DNA from: Telluria antibiotica
GTDB taxonomy: Bacteria > Pseudomonadota > Gammaproteobacteria > Burkholderiales > Burkholderiaceae_D
Assembly (NCBI RefSeq): GCF_011682055.1
Contig: NZ_JAAQOM010000014.1
Location: 62,001-126,000, forward strand
DNA: 64,000 nucleotides
Direction: 5' to 3'
Shown: piece after piece, positions 24,741-32,117 of the stretch
How the letters are laid out: every line of letters starts with the position of its first letter
Numbering within the stretch: the first letter of the stretch is position 1
The notes under the pieces: model-generated
The model's database searches: none
The model's input: only the letters and a program-made list of their open reading frames with translations
What the model was told of the DNA's origin: nothing
Made by a program: the position numbers and the translations under genes

Positions 24741-25535
24741 ATGCACATCGATTTGACGGGCAAGACCGCCCTCGTTTCCGCTTCCACCGCCGGTATCGGC
24801 CTCGCGACGGCCATCGGCCTTGCCGACGCGGGCGCCACCGTCATCCTCAACGGGCGCACGAACGACGCCATCGCGCGGGCGCGCGAGGCCGTGCTGGCGC
24901 GCGTGCCGCACGCGATACTCCGCGGCGTCGCCGCCGACCTCGCGACAGCCGAGGGCGCGGCGACACTCGTCCACGCCGAGCCGGCCGCCGACATCCTCGT
25001 CAACAACGCGGGCACGTACGGCCCACAGGATTTCTTCGACGTCGATGACGCGACGTGGGAACACTTCTTCCAGCTGAACGTGATGTCGGGCGTGCGCCTG
25101 GCGCGGCACTACCTGAAGGGGATGCTGGAACGGGACTGGGGCCGCGTCGTGTTCATCTCGTCGGAATCGGGGCTGAACATCCCGCCCGACATGATCCATT
25201 ACGGCATGACCAAGACGGCGCAGCTGGCGGTGTCGCGCGGGCTGGCAAAGCTGGCGGCCGGCAGCGGCGTCACCGTCAACGCGGTGCTGCCGGGGCCCAC
25301 GTTGTCGGAAGGCGTGCGCGCCATGCTGGAAGATTCGGCCAGGGAGGCGGGGACGTCCGTCGAGCAGGCCGCGACCGAGTTCGTGCGCACGCAGCGGCCC
25401 GGTTCCATCCTGCGCCGCGCGGCCAGCGTGGACGAAGTGGCCAACATGATCGTCTACGCGTGTTCGCCGCAGGCGTCGGCCACGACGGGCGCCGCGCTGC
25501 GGGTGGATGGCGGCGTCGTGGACTCCATCGCGTAG
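24741..25535 (+). CDS. SDR-family NAD(P)-dependent oxidoreductase
   Basis: A 264-residue short-chain dehydrogenase. The cofactor loop is unusual: ALVSASTAGIGLA at residues 11-23, with Ser-Ala in place of the normal Thr-Gly of TGxxxGxG. NNAG is present, and the catalytic Tyr-Lys pair is in IHYGMTKTAQLAVS. The C-terminus has the common PxxRxxxxxEVAN-type end (RRAASVDEVANMIVYACS). An SD (AAAGGAG) precedes ATG 24741. It is the second gene of the operon with the SnoaL-like protein and is convergent with azoR. The substrate is unknown; it may be a 3-oxoacyl or small ketone/alcohol. Confidence 0.92.
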   Translation: MHIDLTGKTALVSASTAGIGLATAIGLADAGATVILNGRTNDAIARAREAVLARVPHAILRGVAADLATAEGAATLVHAEPAADILVNNAGTYGPQDFFDVDDATWEHFFQLNVMSGVRLARHYLKGMLERDWGRVVFISSESGLNIPPDMIHYGMTKTAQLAVSRGLAKLAAGSGVTVNAVLPGPTLSEGVRAMLEDSAREAGTSVEQAATEFVRTQRPGSILRRAASVDEVANMIVYACSPQASATTGAALRVDGGVVDSIA

Positions 25536-25545
25536 GCGCTTGGGA

Positions 25546-26145
25546 TCAGGCGACGATCTCGTCGATCTGCACGGCCACCTCGTCGAACGCGGCGCTGGCG
25601 CGCTCGGCGCCCATGTTGACGCCCTCGGCGTAGATGAATTCGACATCCGTCATGCCCATCAGGCCCAGTACGCCCTTCAGGTAAGGCACTTGCGAATCGT
25701 TGGGCGTGTCGCGGTAGATGCCGCCGCGGGCGAGTCCGACGTAGACCTTCTTGCCGGTGACGAGGCCTTCCGGACCGTTCGCCGTGTAGCGGAACGTCTG
25801 GCCGGCGCGGGCGACGGCGTCGATCCACGACTTGATCTGCACGGACACGCTGAAGTTATACATCGGCACACCCAGCACGATCACGTCGGCGCGCTTCAGT
25901 TGCGCGATCAGGGCGTCGTCCAGCGCGGCACGCGCGCTTTGTTCCGGCGTGCGCTGGTCGGCCGGTGTGAAGATCGCGTTCAGTGCCGCTTCATCGAGCA
26001 CGGGGTGCGGGTCGCGCGCCAGGTCGCGCAGCTCGACGGTCGCTTCCGGATGGCGTGCTTTCAGGCGTGCCGTGATGGCGTCGGCGACGCGGGTGGAATT
26101 CGAGCCGTTGGCACGGGCGCTACCGTTGATCTGCAGGATGTTCAT
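25546..26145 (-). CDS. azoR: FMN-dependent NADH-azoreductase, AzoR family
   Basis: A 199-residue flavodoxin-fold quinone/azo reductase that performs two-electron reductions in the cytoplasm, thought to detoxify quinones. Signs are the N-terminus MNILQINGSARANGSNSTRV (FMN phosphate site), GVPMYNFSVSVQIKSWIDAV (flavin-binding loop), and YVGLARGGIY. The start at 26145 (MNIL) is preferred over the ATG at 26160 because it gives the family N-terminus. It is divergent from a MarR gene (26293). The shared gap contains a TGTGTG-CGTA-CACACA palindrome, so MarR control is likely. Confidence 0.92.
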   Translation of the reverse strand: MNILQINGSARANGSNSTRVADAITARLKARHPEATVELRDLARDPHPVLDEAALNAIFTPADQRTPEQSARAALDDALIAQLKRADVIVLGVPMYNFSVSVQIKSWIDAVARAGQTFRYTANGPEGLVTGKKVYVGLARGGIYRDTPNDSQVPYLKGVLGLMGMTDVEFIYAEGVNMGAERASAAFDEVAVQIDEIVA

Positions 26146-26263
26146 CGTCGTTCTCCACATTTGGGTCGATGGAAAACATTCTATTCGTTGCTTCTCGCGG
26201 GATTAAGCCGGTTTATCGGATTTCATTGTTCCATCGGTGGAATGATGGAAAAAGCGCTTGACT

Positions 26264-26279
26264 TGTGTGCGTACACACA
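26264..26279. promoter_or_regulatory. MarR-type operator palindrome upstream of marR/azoR
   Basis: TGTGTG-CGTA-CACACA, a perfect 6+6 inverted repeat with a 4-bp spacer, lies 14 bp before the MarR ATG and within the azoR-marR divergent gap. Its last 14 bases are repeated exactly at 26736-26749 before the neighbouring SDR gene. This is a typical size and position for a MarR operator; binding is inferred. Confidence 0.7.
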
Positions 26280-26292
26280 TAATACTAAGTCC

Positions 26293-26715
26293 ATGACTGC
26301 TTCCGAACGCCTGATCGCCTGTAACTGCTTCGCTTCCCGCAAGGCGGCGCGGCTGATCACGAAGATGTACGAAGACCATTTGTCGCGCGTGGACCTGACG
26401 AGCACGCAGTTCTCGATTCTTGTCTACGTCGACGAAGTGGAGGCGGCCTCGATGAAGGACCTCGTCGAGGCGCTGGTGATGGAGCGCACGAGCGTGATCC
26501 GCGCGCTGCAGCCGCTGGAGCGCGACGGTCTCGTGGCCATCGGCCCGCATGAGGAGGATGCGCGCCGCAACGTCGTGCGCCTGACGGAGGCGGGCCGCGC
26601 GAAGCTGGCGGAAGCGATGCCTGTGTGGCAGACGGCACAGGCGGAGTTCGAAAGCAAATTCGGCGCCGGGCTGGCCGAAGAGTTGCGCCAGTCGTTGCTG
26701 ACGCTGGCACCGTAG
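26293..26715 (+). CDS. MarR-family regulator with N-terminal CNC motif
   Basis: A 140-residue winged-helix regulator. ACNCFASRKAARLITKMYED opens the dimerisation helix with two cysteines (Cys9 and Cys11). TSTQFSILVYV and MKDLVEALVMERTSVIRALQ form the DNA-binding domain, and DARRNVVRLTEAGRAKL is the wing. Cysteines at this place occur in a redox-responsive MarR group, so quinone or oxidant sensing, consistent with the divergent azoR, is plausible. The ATG at 26293 follows the operator closely; an upstream start would lie across it. It likely represses itself, azoR and the SDR at 26770. Confidence 0.92.
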   Translation: MTASERLIACNCFASRKAARLITKMYEDHLSRVDLTSTQFSILVYVDEVEAASMKDLVEALVMERTSVIRALQPLERDGLVAIGPHEEDARRNVVRLTEAGRAKLAEAMPVWQTAQAEFESKFGAGLAEELRQSLLTLAP

Positions 26716-26735
26716 CAAAATTTTTTGCACCTATA

Positions 26736-26749
26736 TGTGCGTACACACA
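26736..26749. promoter_or_regulatory. Second copy of the MarR-type operator, upstream of SDR gene
   Basis: TGTGCGTACACACA at 26736-26749 is identical over 14 bases to part of the site at 26264-26279. It lies 20 bp upstream of the SDR start at 26770 and 20 bp after the marR stop. An exact repeat at both promoters flanking marR strongly suggests that the MarR protein binds both. Confidence 0.7.
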
Positions 26750-26769
26750 GTTAACCAAAGGAGAATGAC

Positions 26770-27582
26770 ATGAGCAACGCGAATCTCGGCACCGCAGTCG
26801 TCACAGGCGCTTCCACTGGCATCGGCGCCCTCTACGCGGACCGCCTCGCGCGCCGCGGTTACGACCTCGTGCTCGTCGCCCGCAACGGCGAGCGCCTGCG
26901 CGCGCAGGCCGAACATTTGCAGGCCGCGTACGGCCGCGCGGTGCGCACGGTCCCGGCCGACCTCACCGTCGACGCCGACCTGCGCCGCGTGGAAGACCTG
27001 CTGCGCAGCGACGCCGGCATCACGCTGCTCGTGAATAACGCGGGCGTGGGCGACACGGGGCCGCTGCTCGGTTCGAGCGTCGACAGGATGCAGGACATGA
27101 TCGCGCTGAACGTCACCGCGCTGACGCGCCTGACCCATGCGGCGGCGCCGGGCTTCGTCGCGCGCGGGCAGGGCGCCTTCATCAACATCGCGTCGATCGT
27201 CGCCATCGCACCGGAAGTGCTGAACGGCGTGTACGGCGGCAGCAAGGCGTACGTGGTGGCGTTCAGCCAGTCGTTGCAGCATGAGCTGGCCGACAAGGGC
27301 GTGCGTGTGCAGGTGGTGCTGCCGGGCGCCACGGCGACGGACTTCTGGCAGATCGCGGGCACGCCCGTCGAGCACCTGCCCGGCGAAATCGTGATGCGCG
27401 CGGACGACCTCGTCGACGCGGCGCTGGCCGGGTTCGACCGGGGCGAGTTCGCAACGATTCCCGCGCTGGAGGATGGTGCGAAGTGGGACGCGTACGACGC
27501 CGCGCGCCGCGCAATGCAGCCCGAGCTGTCGCGCACGAAGCCGGCGAGCCGGTACGCCGCCGCGACCGCCGCCGCAACGTAG
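26770..27582 (+). CDS. SDR-family oxidoreductase
   Basis: A 270-residue classical short-chain dehydrogenase. The cofactor site is VVTGASTGIGALYADRLARR (residues 11-30), NNAGVGDTG follows, and the active site is YGGSKAYVVAFSQSLQHEL (Tyr and Lys of YxxxK). An SD (AAAGGAG) lies upstream. The likely MarR operator overlaps its promoter region. The stop codon TAG (27580-27582) lies inside the first bases of an interspersed repeat (GTAGGG from 27579), so the original C-terminus may have been altered by that element. Substrate unknown. Confidence 0.92.
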   Translation: MSNANLGTAVVTGASTGIGALYADRLARRGYDLVLVARNGERLRAQAEHLQAAYGRAVRTVPADLTVDADLRRVEDLLRSDAGITLLVNNAGVGDTGPLLGSSVDRMQDMIALNVTALTRLTHAAAPGFVARGQGAFINIASIVAIAPEVLNGVYGGSKAYVVAFSQSLQHELADKGVRVQVVLPGATATDFWQIAGTPVEHLPGEIVMRADDLVDAALAGFDRGEFATIPALEDGAKWDAYDAARRAMQPELSRTKPASRYAAATAAAT

Positions 27583-27648
27583 GGTGGGCACCCCGTGCGC
27601 ACCAAATGCATGCAGATCGACACGCATGCAAAGGTGGGCACGCATGAC
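27579..27648. repeat. Interspersed GTAGGGTGGGCAC element, copy 1
   Basis: GTAGGGTGGGCACCCCGTGC at 27579-27598 is identical over 20 bases to the reverse complement of 35758-35777. Downstream there are GCATGCA-type inverted motifs (ATGCATGCAG near 27607 and ACACGCATGC near 27620) and a second GGTGGGCACGCATGACG at about 27633-27648. The outer boundary is estimated. It lies between two convergent genes and overlaps the stop codon of the upstream SDR gene. Confidence 0.6.
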
Positions 27649-27656
27649 GGATCACA

Positions 27657-28202
27657 TCATCGCGCCTCGAACACGAGGCACGTCGTGGTCGCATGCGCAT
27701 ACAACCGCCCCTGCGCATCGACGATCTTGCCCTCGGCCGTCGCCAGCTGGCGCCCGCAGTGGAGCACCGTCCCGATCGCGCGCAGCGGCCCGCCATCGAG
27801 CCGTGCGCCGCGCACGAGGTTCACGCTCAGCTCCGCCGTCGTGTAGCCGAAGCCCGGCTCCAGCATCGTCTGCACGGCGCAGCCCACGGCCGAGTCGAGC
27901 AGGGTGGCGTACCAGCCGCCGTGCACCGTCCCCATCGGGTTCAGGTGCGTGGGCAGCGGCGTGCCCTGGAACGTGGCCGCGCCCTTGTCGACCTCGACGA
28001 GGAAGAAGTCGAGCGTCTCGGCGATGGGCGCGTACGGGAAGCGGCCTTCCAGCAGCGCCTGCATGATCGCCAGTCCCGTCATCCCGCGCGCTTCCTGCGC
28101 CGGCACGACGCCAGGCCGCCCGCCGCCCTGCAACACCCGCGCGCGCACGGTGCGCAGCTGTTCTTCCCATTGTTCCGTCACCGTTTGTACTGCTGCCGTC
28201 AT
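27657..28202 (-). CDS. PaaI-family hotdog thioesterase
   Basis: A 181-residue hotdog-fold acyl-CoA thioesterase. The active-site stretch is MGTVHGGWYATLLDSAVGCA (HGG and the acidic residue of the central helix), followed by TTAELSVNLVRGA. It hydrolyses an acyl- or aryl-CoA ester in the cytoplasm. ATG 28202 is preferred because GGAGG lies 6 bp upstream; ATG 28214 and 28250 are in-frame alternatives. It is divergent from a MarR gene (28347), with a thiolase further on, suggesting one regulated acyl-CoA group. Confidence 0.88.
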   Translation of the reverse strand: MTAAVQTVTEQWEEQLRTVRARVLQGGGRPGVVPAQEARGMTGLAIMQALLEGRFPYAPIAETLDFFLVEVDKGAATFQGTPLPTHLNPMGTVHGGWYATLLDSAVGCAVQTMLEPGFGYTTAELSVNLVRGARLDGGPLRAIGTVLHCGRQLATAEGKIVDAQGRLYAHATTTCLVFEAR

Positions 28203-28346
28203 GTGTGCCTCCATCGTTCGTTCGTCGTTCTTAATTAAGTGTATATGCAACTATCTGCGCAGATTATGCCCGGGTTGCGACGCACCCGGGGTTATACTCG
28301 CTAGAGGAACGGCACTAACGCCGCCTCAGCTCTCGACCACCGCACC

Positions 28347-28808
28347 ATGACATCGCGCCCGCCATCGAACGACCCTCTCTGTAATTGTCTCGCCCTGCGC
28401 CAGGCGACGCGCTACGTCACCGGCATGTACGACCAGGTGCTGAGCGAAGCGGGCTTGCGCGTCACGCAGTTCTCGATCCTGTACAAGCTGCTGGGGCTCG
28501 GGCCGATGACGGTCAACCAGATGTCAGCGGAACTCGTCATGGACCGCACGACCCTCACCCGTAACCTCAAGCCGCTCGAGCGCGACGCCCTCGTCACGAC
28601 GGGCCCCAGCGAGCATGACAAGCGCGAACGGGTGATCGGCCTCACGCCGGCCGGCCGCGCCAAGGTCAAGGCCGTGCTGCCGCTGTGGCGCCGCGCCCAG
28701 CAGGCGTTCGAGGATAACTTCGGCGCCGAGCGCGCGCTCGAACTGCGCATGCTGCTGCGCGCCGTCGTCGAGACGGGCGTCCACGACGTCGAGAACGAAC
28801 CCTCCTGA
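28347..28808 (+). CDS. MarR-family regulator, second CNC-type paralogue
   Basis: A 153-residue winged-helix regulator that resembles the MarR protein at 26293. LCNCLALRQATRYVTGMYDQ matches that protein's ACNCFASRKAARLITKMYED in pattern, including the two cysteines. VTQFSILYKLL, VNQMSAELVMDRTTLTRNLK and KRERVIGLTPAGRAKVK are the DNA-binding parts. It sits between a divergent thioesterase and a co-directional thiolase (start 28916, 107 bp on). A short GTGTATAT motif occurs in both promoter regions (28239-28246 and 28855-28862), a weak operator candidate. Likely a local repressor. Confidence 0.92.
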   Translation: MTSRPPSNDPLCNCLALRQATRYVTGMYDQVLSEAGLRVTQFSILYKLLGLGPMTVNQMSAELVMDRTTLTRNLKPLERDALVTTGPSEHDKRERVIGLTPAGRAKVKAVLPLWRRAQQAFEDNFGAERALELRMLLRAVVETGVHDVENEPS

Positions 28809-28915
28809 TGCCACGCAGGTCGCGCGCATGCGCACCGTGCAGTCCGCGAAATACGTGTATATACTCCTATTTGCATCGTCCCGCCATCCAACCGTCCGAC
28901 CCGAAAGGAATCATC

Positions 28916-30100
28916 ATGACTGCCCGCGACATCGTCCTGTGTGCCCCCGTGCGTACCGCCATCGGCGCGTTCAACGGTTCCCTGAAATCAATCCCCGCCG
29001 TGGAGCTGGGCGCGGCGGCCGTGCGCGCAGCCGTCGCGCGCGCGGGGCTGTCTCCCGATGCCATCGATGCCGTCCTGATGGGCAACGTGATCCAGGCGGG
29101 CAACCGCATGAATCCGGCGCGCCAGGCCGCGGTCCACGGCGGCATCCCCGTCACGGTGCCGGCGATGACCCTGAACCGCGTGTGCGGCTCGGGCGCGCAA
29201 GCCATCGCGTCGGCCGCGCACGAGATCCTCGCGGGTGAATCCAGCGTAGTCCTGGCCGTCGGCATGGAGAACATGGACCAGGCGCCGTACCTGATGCCGC
29301 TGGCGCGTTGGGGCGCGCGCATGGGCCACGCGCAGATCTACGACAGCCTGCTGCACGACGGCCTGAACGACGCGTTCTCCGCGCAGCACTCGGGCTGGCA
29401 CACGGAAGATCTCGTGAAGGAGGTCGACATCACCCGCGCCGCGCAGGACCGCTGGGCCGAGCGCTCGCAACGCCGCTTTTCGGATGCGCAGGCCGCCGGT
29501 GCGTTCAAGGATGAAATCGTCGCGGTCGAGATCGCGGGCAAGCGCGGGGTGCAGGTCTTCGACACGGACGAGGCGAATCGTCCCGACACGACCTTGGAGG
29601 CGCTCGCGAAACTGAAGCCGGCATTCCGCCCGGACGGCACGATCACGGCCGGCAATGCGCCGGGCCTGAACAGCGGCGCGGCCGCCGTCATCGTGGCCGA
29701 CCGCGCGACGGCCGAGCGCCTGGGCCTGCAACCGTTCGCGCGCCTCGTTGCATCGAGCGTGGCAGGCGTGGAGCCGGGCATGTTCGGCCTCGGCCCGGTG
29801 CCGGCCGTGCAGAAAGCCCTCGCGCGCGCGGGCTGGCGCGTCGGTGACGTCGACCGCTACGAGATCAACGAGGCGTTCGCCGCCGTGCCGCTCGCGGCGG
29901 CGCGCAAGCTGTCGCTGGCGGAAGACGTCGTCAACGTCGACGGGGGCGCCGTCGCACACGGCCACCCGATCGGCGCGACGGGCGCCGTGCTGACGGTGCG
30001 CCTGCTGCACGCGATGCGCCGCGGCCTCGCGCGCCGCGGCATCGTCACGTTGTGCATCGGCGGCGGGCAGGGCATCGCGCTGGCGCTCGAGCAGGTGTGA
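28916..30100 (+). CDS. Acetyl-CoA acetyltransferase (thiolase)
   Basis: A 394-residue thiolase that joins or cleaves acetyl-CoA units. Catalytic residues are visible: Cys90 in LNRVCGSGAQA, NEAFA with its His-containing partner loop GGAVAHGHPIGATGA, and CIGGGQG at the end. The length equals that of biosynthetic thiolases (PhaA/AtoB). An SD (AAAGGA) precedes ATG 28916; an in-frame start at 28808 overlaps the MarR stop and is less likely. It is convergent with a LysR gene 1 bp away. It could serve short-chain acyl-CoA breakdown or PHB synthesis; no phaB or phaC is nearby. Confidence 0.94.
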   Translation: MTARDIVLCAPVRTAIGAFNGSLKSIPAVELGAAAVRAAVARAGLSPDAIDAVLMGNVIQAGNRMNPARQAAVHGGIPVTVPAMTLNRVCGSGAQAIASAAHEILAGESSVVLAVGMENMDQAPYLMPLARWGARMGHAQIYDSLLHDGLNDAFSAQHSGWHTEDLVKEVDITRAAQDRWAERSQRRFSDAQAAGAFKDEIVAVEIAGKRGVQVFDTDEANRPDTTLEALAKLKPAFRPDGTITAGNAPGLNSGAAAVIVADRATAERLGLQPFARLVASSVAGVEPGMFGLGPVPAVQKALARAGWRVGDVDRYEINEAFAAVPLAAARKLSLAEDVVNVDGGAVAHGHPIGATGAVLTVRLLHAMRRGLARRGIVTLCIGGGQGIALALEQV

Positions 30101-30101
30101 G

Positions 30102-31004
30102 TCAGGCCATCATCGCCTTCATCTTCTCGACGAGGAATTCGCGCAGCGTGCGGACGGCCGGCGACACCTGGCGCCGGTTCGCCAGCACCATGTACAAGGG
30201 CTGGTTGTTGCCCTCCCAGTCCGCGCACACGGTGCGCAGCGCGCCGCGCGCGAGGTCGGCCTGCACGTCGATGCGCGAGCGGTAGCACACGCCCAGGCCG
30301 TCCAGCGCCCAGCGCCGCACGATCTCGGAATCGTCGGCCACGCGGTCGCCGCGCACGGTCACCTCGATGGCCTCGTCCCCCTTTTTGAAGCGCCAGCGGT
30401 TGTTGACCGTCTCGTCGACCATGAAGCACAGGCAGTTGTGCGCCGCGAGGTCGCGCGGCGCCGCGGGTACACCGTGGCGCGCGAGATATGCGGGCGCCGC
30501 GCACAGCACGCGGTGATTGTGCTCCAGCAGCGGCAGCGCCACCATGCCGGACGCGCGCGGCCTGCCGAAGCGGAGCGCGATGTCGACCGGTTCGCGATAG
30601 ATGTCGGCCACGCGGTCCGTCAGCTGCAGGCGCAACGTGACGCCCGGGTGGCGCGCCTGGAACGCGTTCAGCCACGGCAGCACGACGTGGCGGCCGAGGT
30701 CGGACGGCATCGAGATCTGCAGCTGCCCTTCGATCGCATCGCCACCGGCACGCACCTCGTCCTCCGCCGCGCGCAAGCCGTCCAGCAGCGGGCGGCAACG
30801 CGCCAGCAGGCGTTCGCCGGCCACCGTCAGGCGCATGCTGCGCGTCGTGCGCACGAACAGCGCCGTGCCGAGGTCCGCCTCCAGCCGTTTCAGGCTCGCG
30901 CTGGCGACGGCGGGCGAGATCTCCAGCAGGCGCGCGGCCGCCGACAGGCCGCCTTGCTCGGCCGTGGCCACGAAAAGGTCGAGATCGCGCAGGTTCATTT
31001 TCAA
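30102..31004 (-). CDS. LysR-family transcriptional regulator
   Basis: A 300-residue LysR protein with the HTH at residues 3-60 (LRDLDLFVATAEQGGLSAAA, then RLLEISPAVASASLKRLEAD). The effector domain starts near residue 90. It is divergent from the MDR-family reductase (start 31095), leaving a 90-bp regulatory gap, so it likely controls that gene. The start may be the ATG at 31004 or 30998 (MKMN). The gap is AT-rich relative to the surroundings. Confidence 0.92.
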   Translation of the reverse strand: MKMNLRDLDLFVATAEQGGLSAAARLLEISPAVASASLKRLEADLGTALFVRTTRSMRLTVAGERLLARCRPLLDGLRAAEDEVRAGGDAIEGQLQISMPSDLGRHVVLPWLNAFQARHPGVTLRLQLTDRVADIYREPVDIALRFGRPRASGMVALPLLEHNHRVLCAAPAYLARHGVPAAPRDLAAHNCLCFMVDETVNNRWRFKKGDEAIEVTVRGDRVADDSEIVRRWALDGLGVCYRSRIDVQADLARGALRTVCADWEGNNQPLYMVLANRRQVSPAVRTLREFLVEKMKAMMA

Positions 31005-31094
31005 GAAAAAATTGAAATTGATTTCGTCATGGTCCAGTTTATCAAAAAGATCGACGGGTCCAGAATGACGTCACCGATCACCAAGGAGCCGTCC

Positions 31095-32108
31095 ATGAAA
31101 GCCATCGCCTACCAGAACAACCTCCCCATCGACCACGCCGACGCCCTCGTCGACGTCACCCTGCCGGACCCCGTCGCGACGGGCCATGACCTGCTCGTGG
31201 CGGTGCACGCCGTGTCCGTGAACCCCGTCGACGTGAAGATCCGCGCCGGCGCGAAGCCGACCGACGGCGAGTGGAAGGTGCTGGGCTGGGATGCGGCCGG
31301 CGTCGTGCAGGCCGTCGGGCCGGACGTCACCCTGTTCCGGCCGGGTGACCGCGTGTGGTACGCCGGCTCGATCGCCCGCGCCGGCAGCAACAGCGAGTTG
31401 CAGCTCGTCGACGAACGCATCGCCGGCAAGATGCCGCAATCGCTTGACTTTGCCGCCGCCGCCGCGCTGCCGCTGACGAGCCTCACGGCGTGGGAAATGC
31501 TGTTCGACCGCCTGGACGTACCAACGGACGAACGCGGCGAGGGCAAGACCTTGCTCGTGATCGGCGCGGCCGGCGGCGTCGGCTCGATCCTCGTGCAGCT
31601 GGCGCGCAAGCTCACGCGGCTGACGGTCGTCGGCACGGCGTCGCGCGCCGCCACGCGCGACTGGGTGCTGTCCAACGGCGGGCACCACGTGATCGACCAC
31701 GGCAAGCCGCTCGCGGACGAGATCCGGCGGGCGGGCCTCGCCGCGCCCGATTACGTGATCAGCCTCACGCACACGGACGAGCACTTCGACCAGATCGCCG
31801 AGGTCATCGCGCCGCAAGGGAAATTCGGCCTGATCGACGACCCGGCACCGATCGACGTGCGCACATTAAAACGCAAGTCCGTGTCGCTGCACTGGGAACT
31901 GATGTTCACGCGCTCGCTGTTCGGCACGCCCGACATGATCCGCCAGCACGAGATCCTGAACCGCGTGGCGGACCTGATCGACGCGGGCACGCTGCGCTCG
32001 ACGGCCAACGAGAACTACGGCCGCATCGATGCCGCGAACCTGAAGCGGGCGCACGCGCTGATCGAGTCGAACCGCGCGCAGGGCAAGATCGTGCTGGCCG
32101 GGTTCTGA
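31095..32108 (+). CDS. Zinc-type alcohol dehydrogenase/quinone oxidoreductase-like MDR protein
   Basis: A 337-residue medium-chain dehydrogenase/reductase. The GroES-like N-terminal part has VSVNPVDVKIRAGAKPTDGE and GWDAAGVVQAVGPDV, and the nucleotide-binding motif is VIGAAGGVGSILVQLARKL (near residue 155). It lacks the zinc-ligand Cys pattern of true alcohol dehydrogenases, so NADPH-dependent reduction of a quinone, enone or similar compound is more likely. An SD (AAGGAG) is just upstream. It is divergent from a LysR regulator and convergent with the MORN/TonB_C gene. Confidence 0.92.
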   Translation: MKAIAYQNNLPIDHADALVDVTLPDPVATGHDLLVAVHAVSVNPVDVKIRAGAKPTDGEWKVLGWDAAGVVQAVGPDVTLFRPGDRVWYAGSIARAGSNSELQLVDERIAGKMPQSLDFAAAAALPLTSLTAWEMLFDRLDVPTDERGEGKTLLVIGAAGGVGSILVQLARKLTRLTVVGTASRAATRDWVLSNGGHHVIDHGKPLADEIRRAGLAAPDYVISLTHTDEHFDQIAEVIAPQGKFGLIDDPAPIDVRTLKRKSVSLHWELMFTRSLFGTPDMIRQHEILNRVADLIDAGTLRSTANENYGRIDAANLKRAHALIESNRAQGKIVLAGF

Positions 32109-32117
32109 ACGGCCGGC

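Noticed and set aside
28239..28862. GTGTATAT at 28239 and 28855 as an operator of the second MarR
   Set aside because: Only eight AT-rich bases are shared and neither copy is clearly palindromic in a consistent register; mentioned in the gene entry but not claimed as a site.
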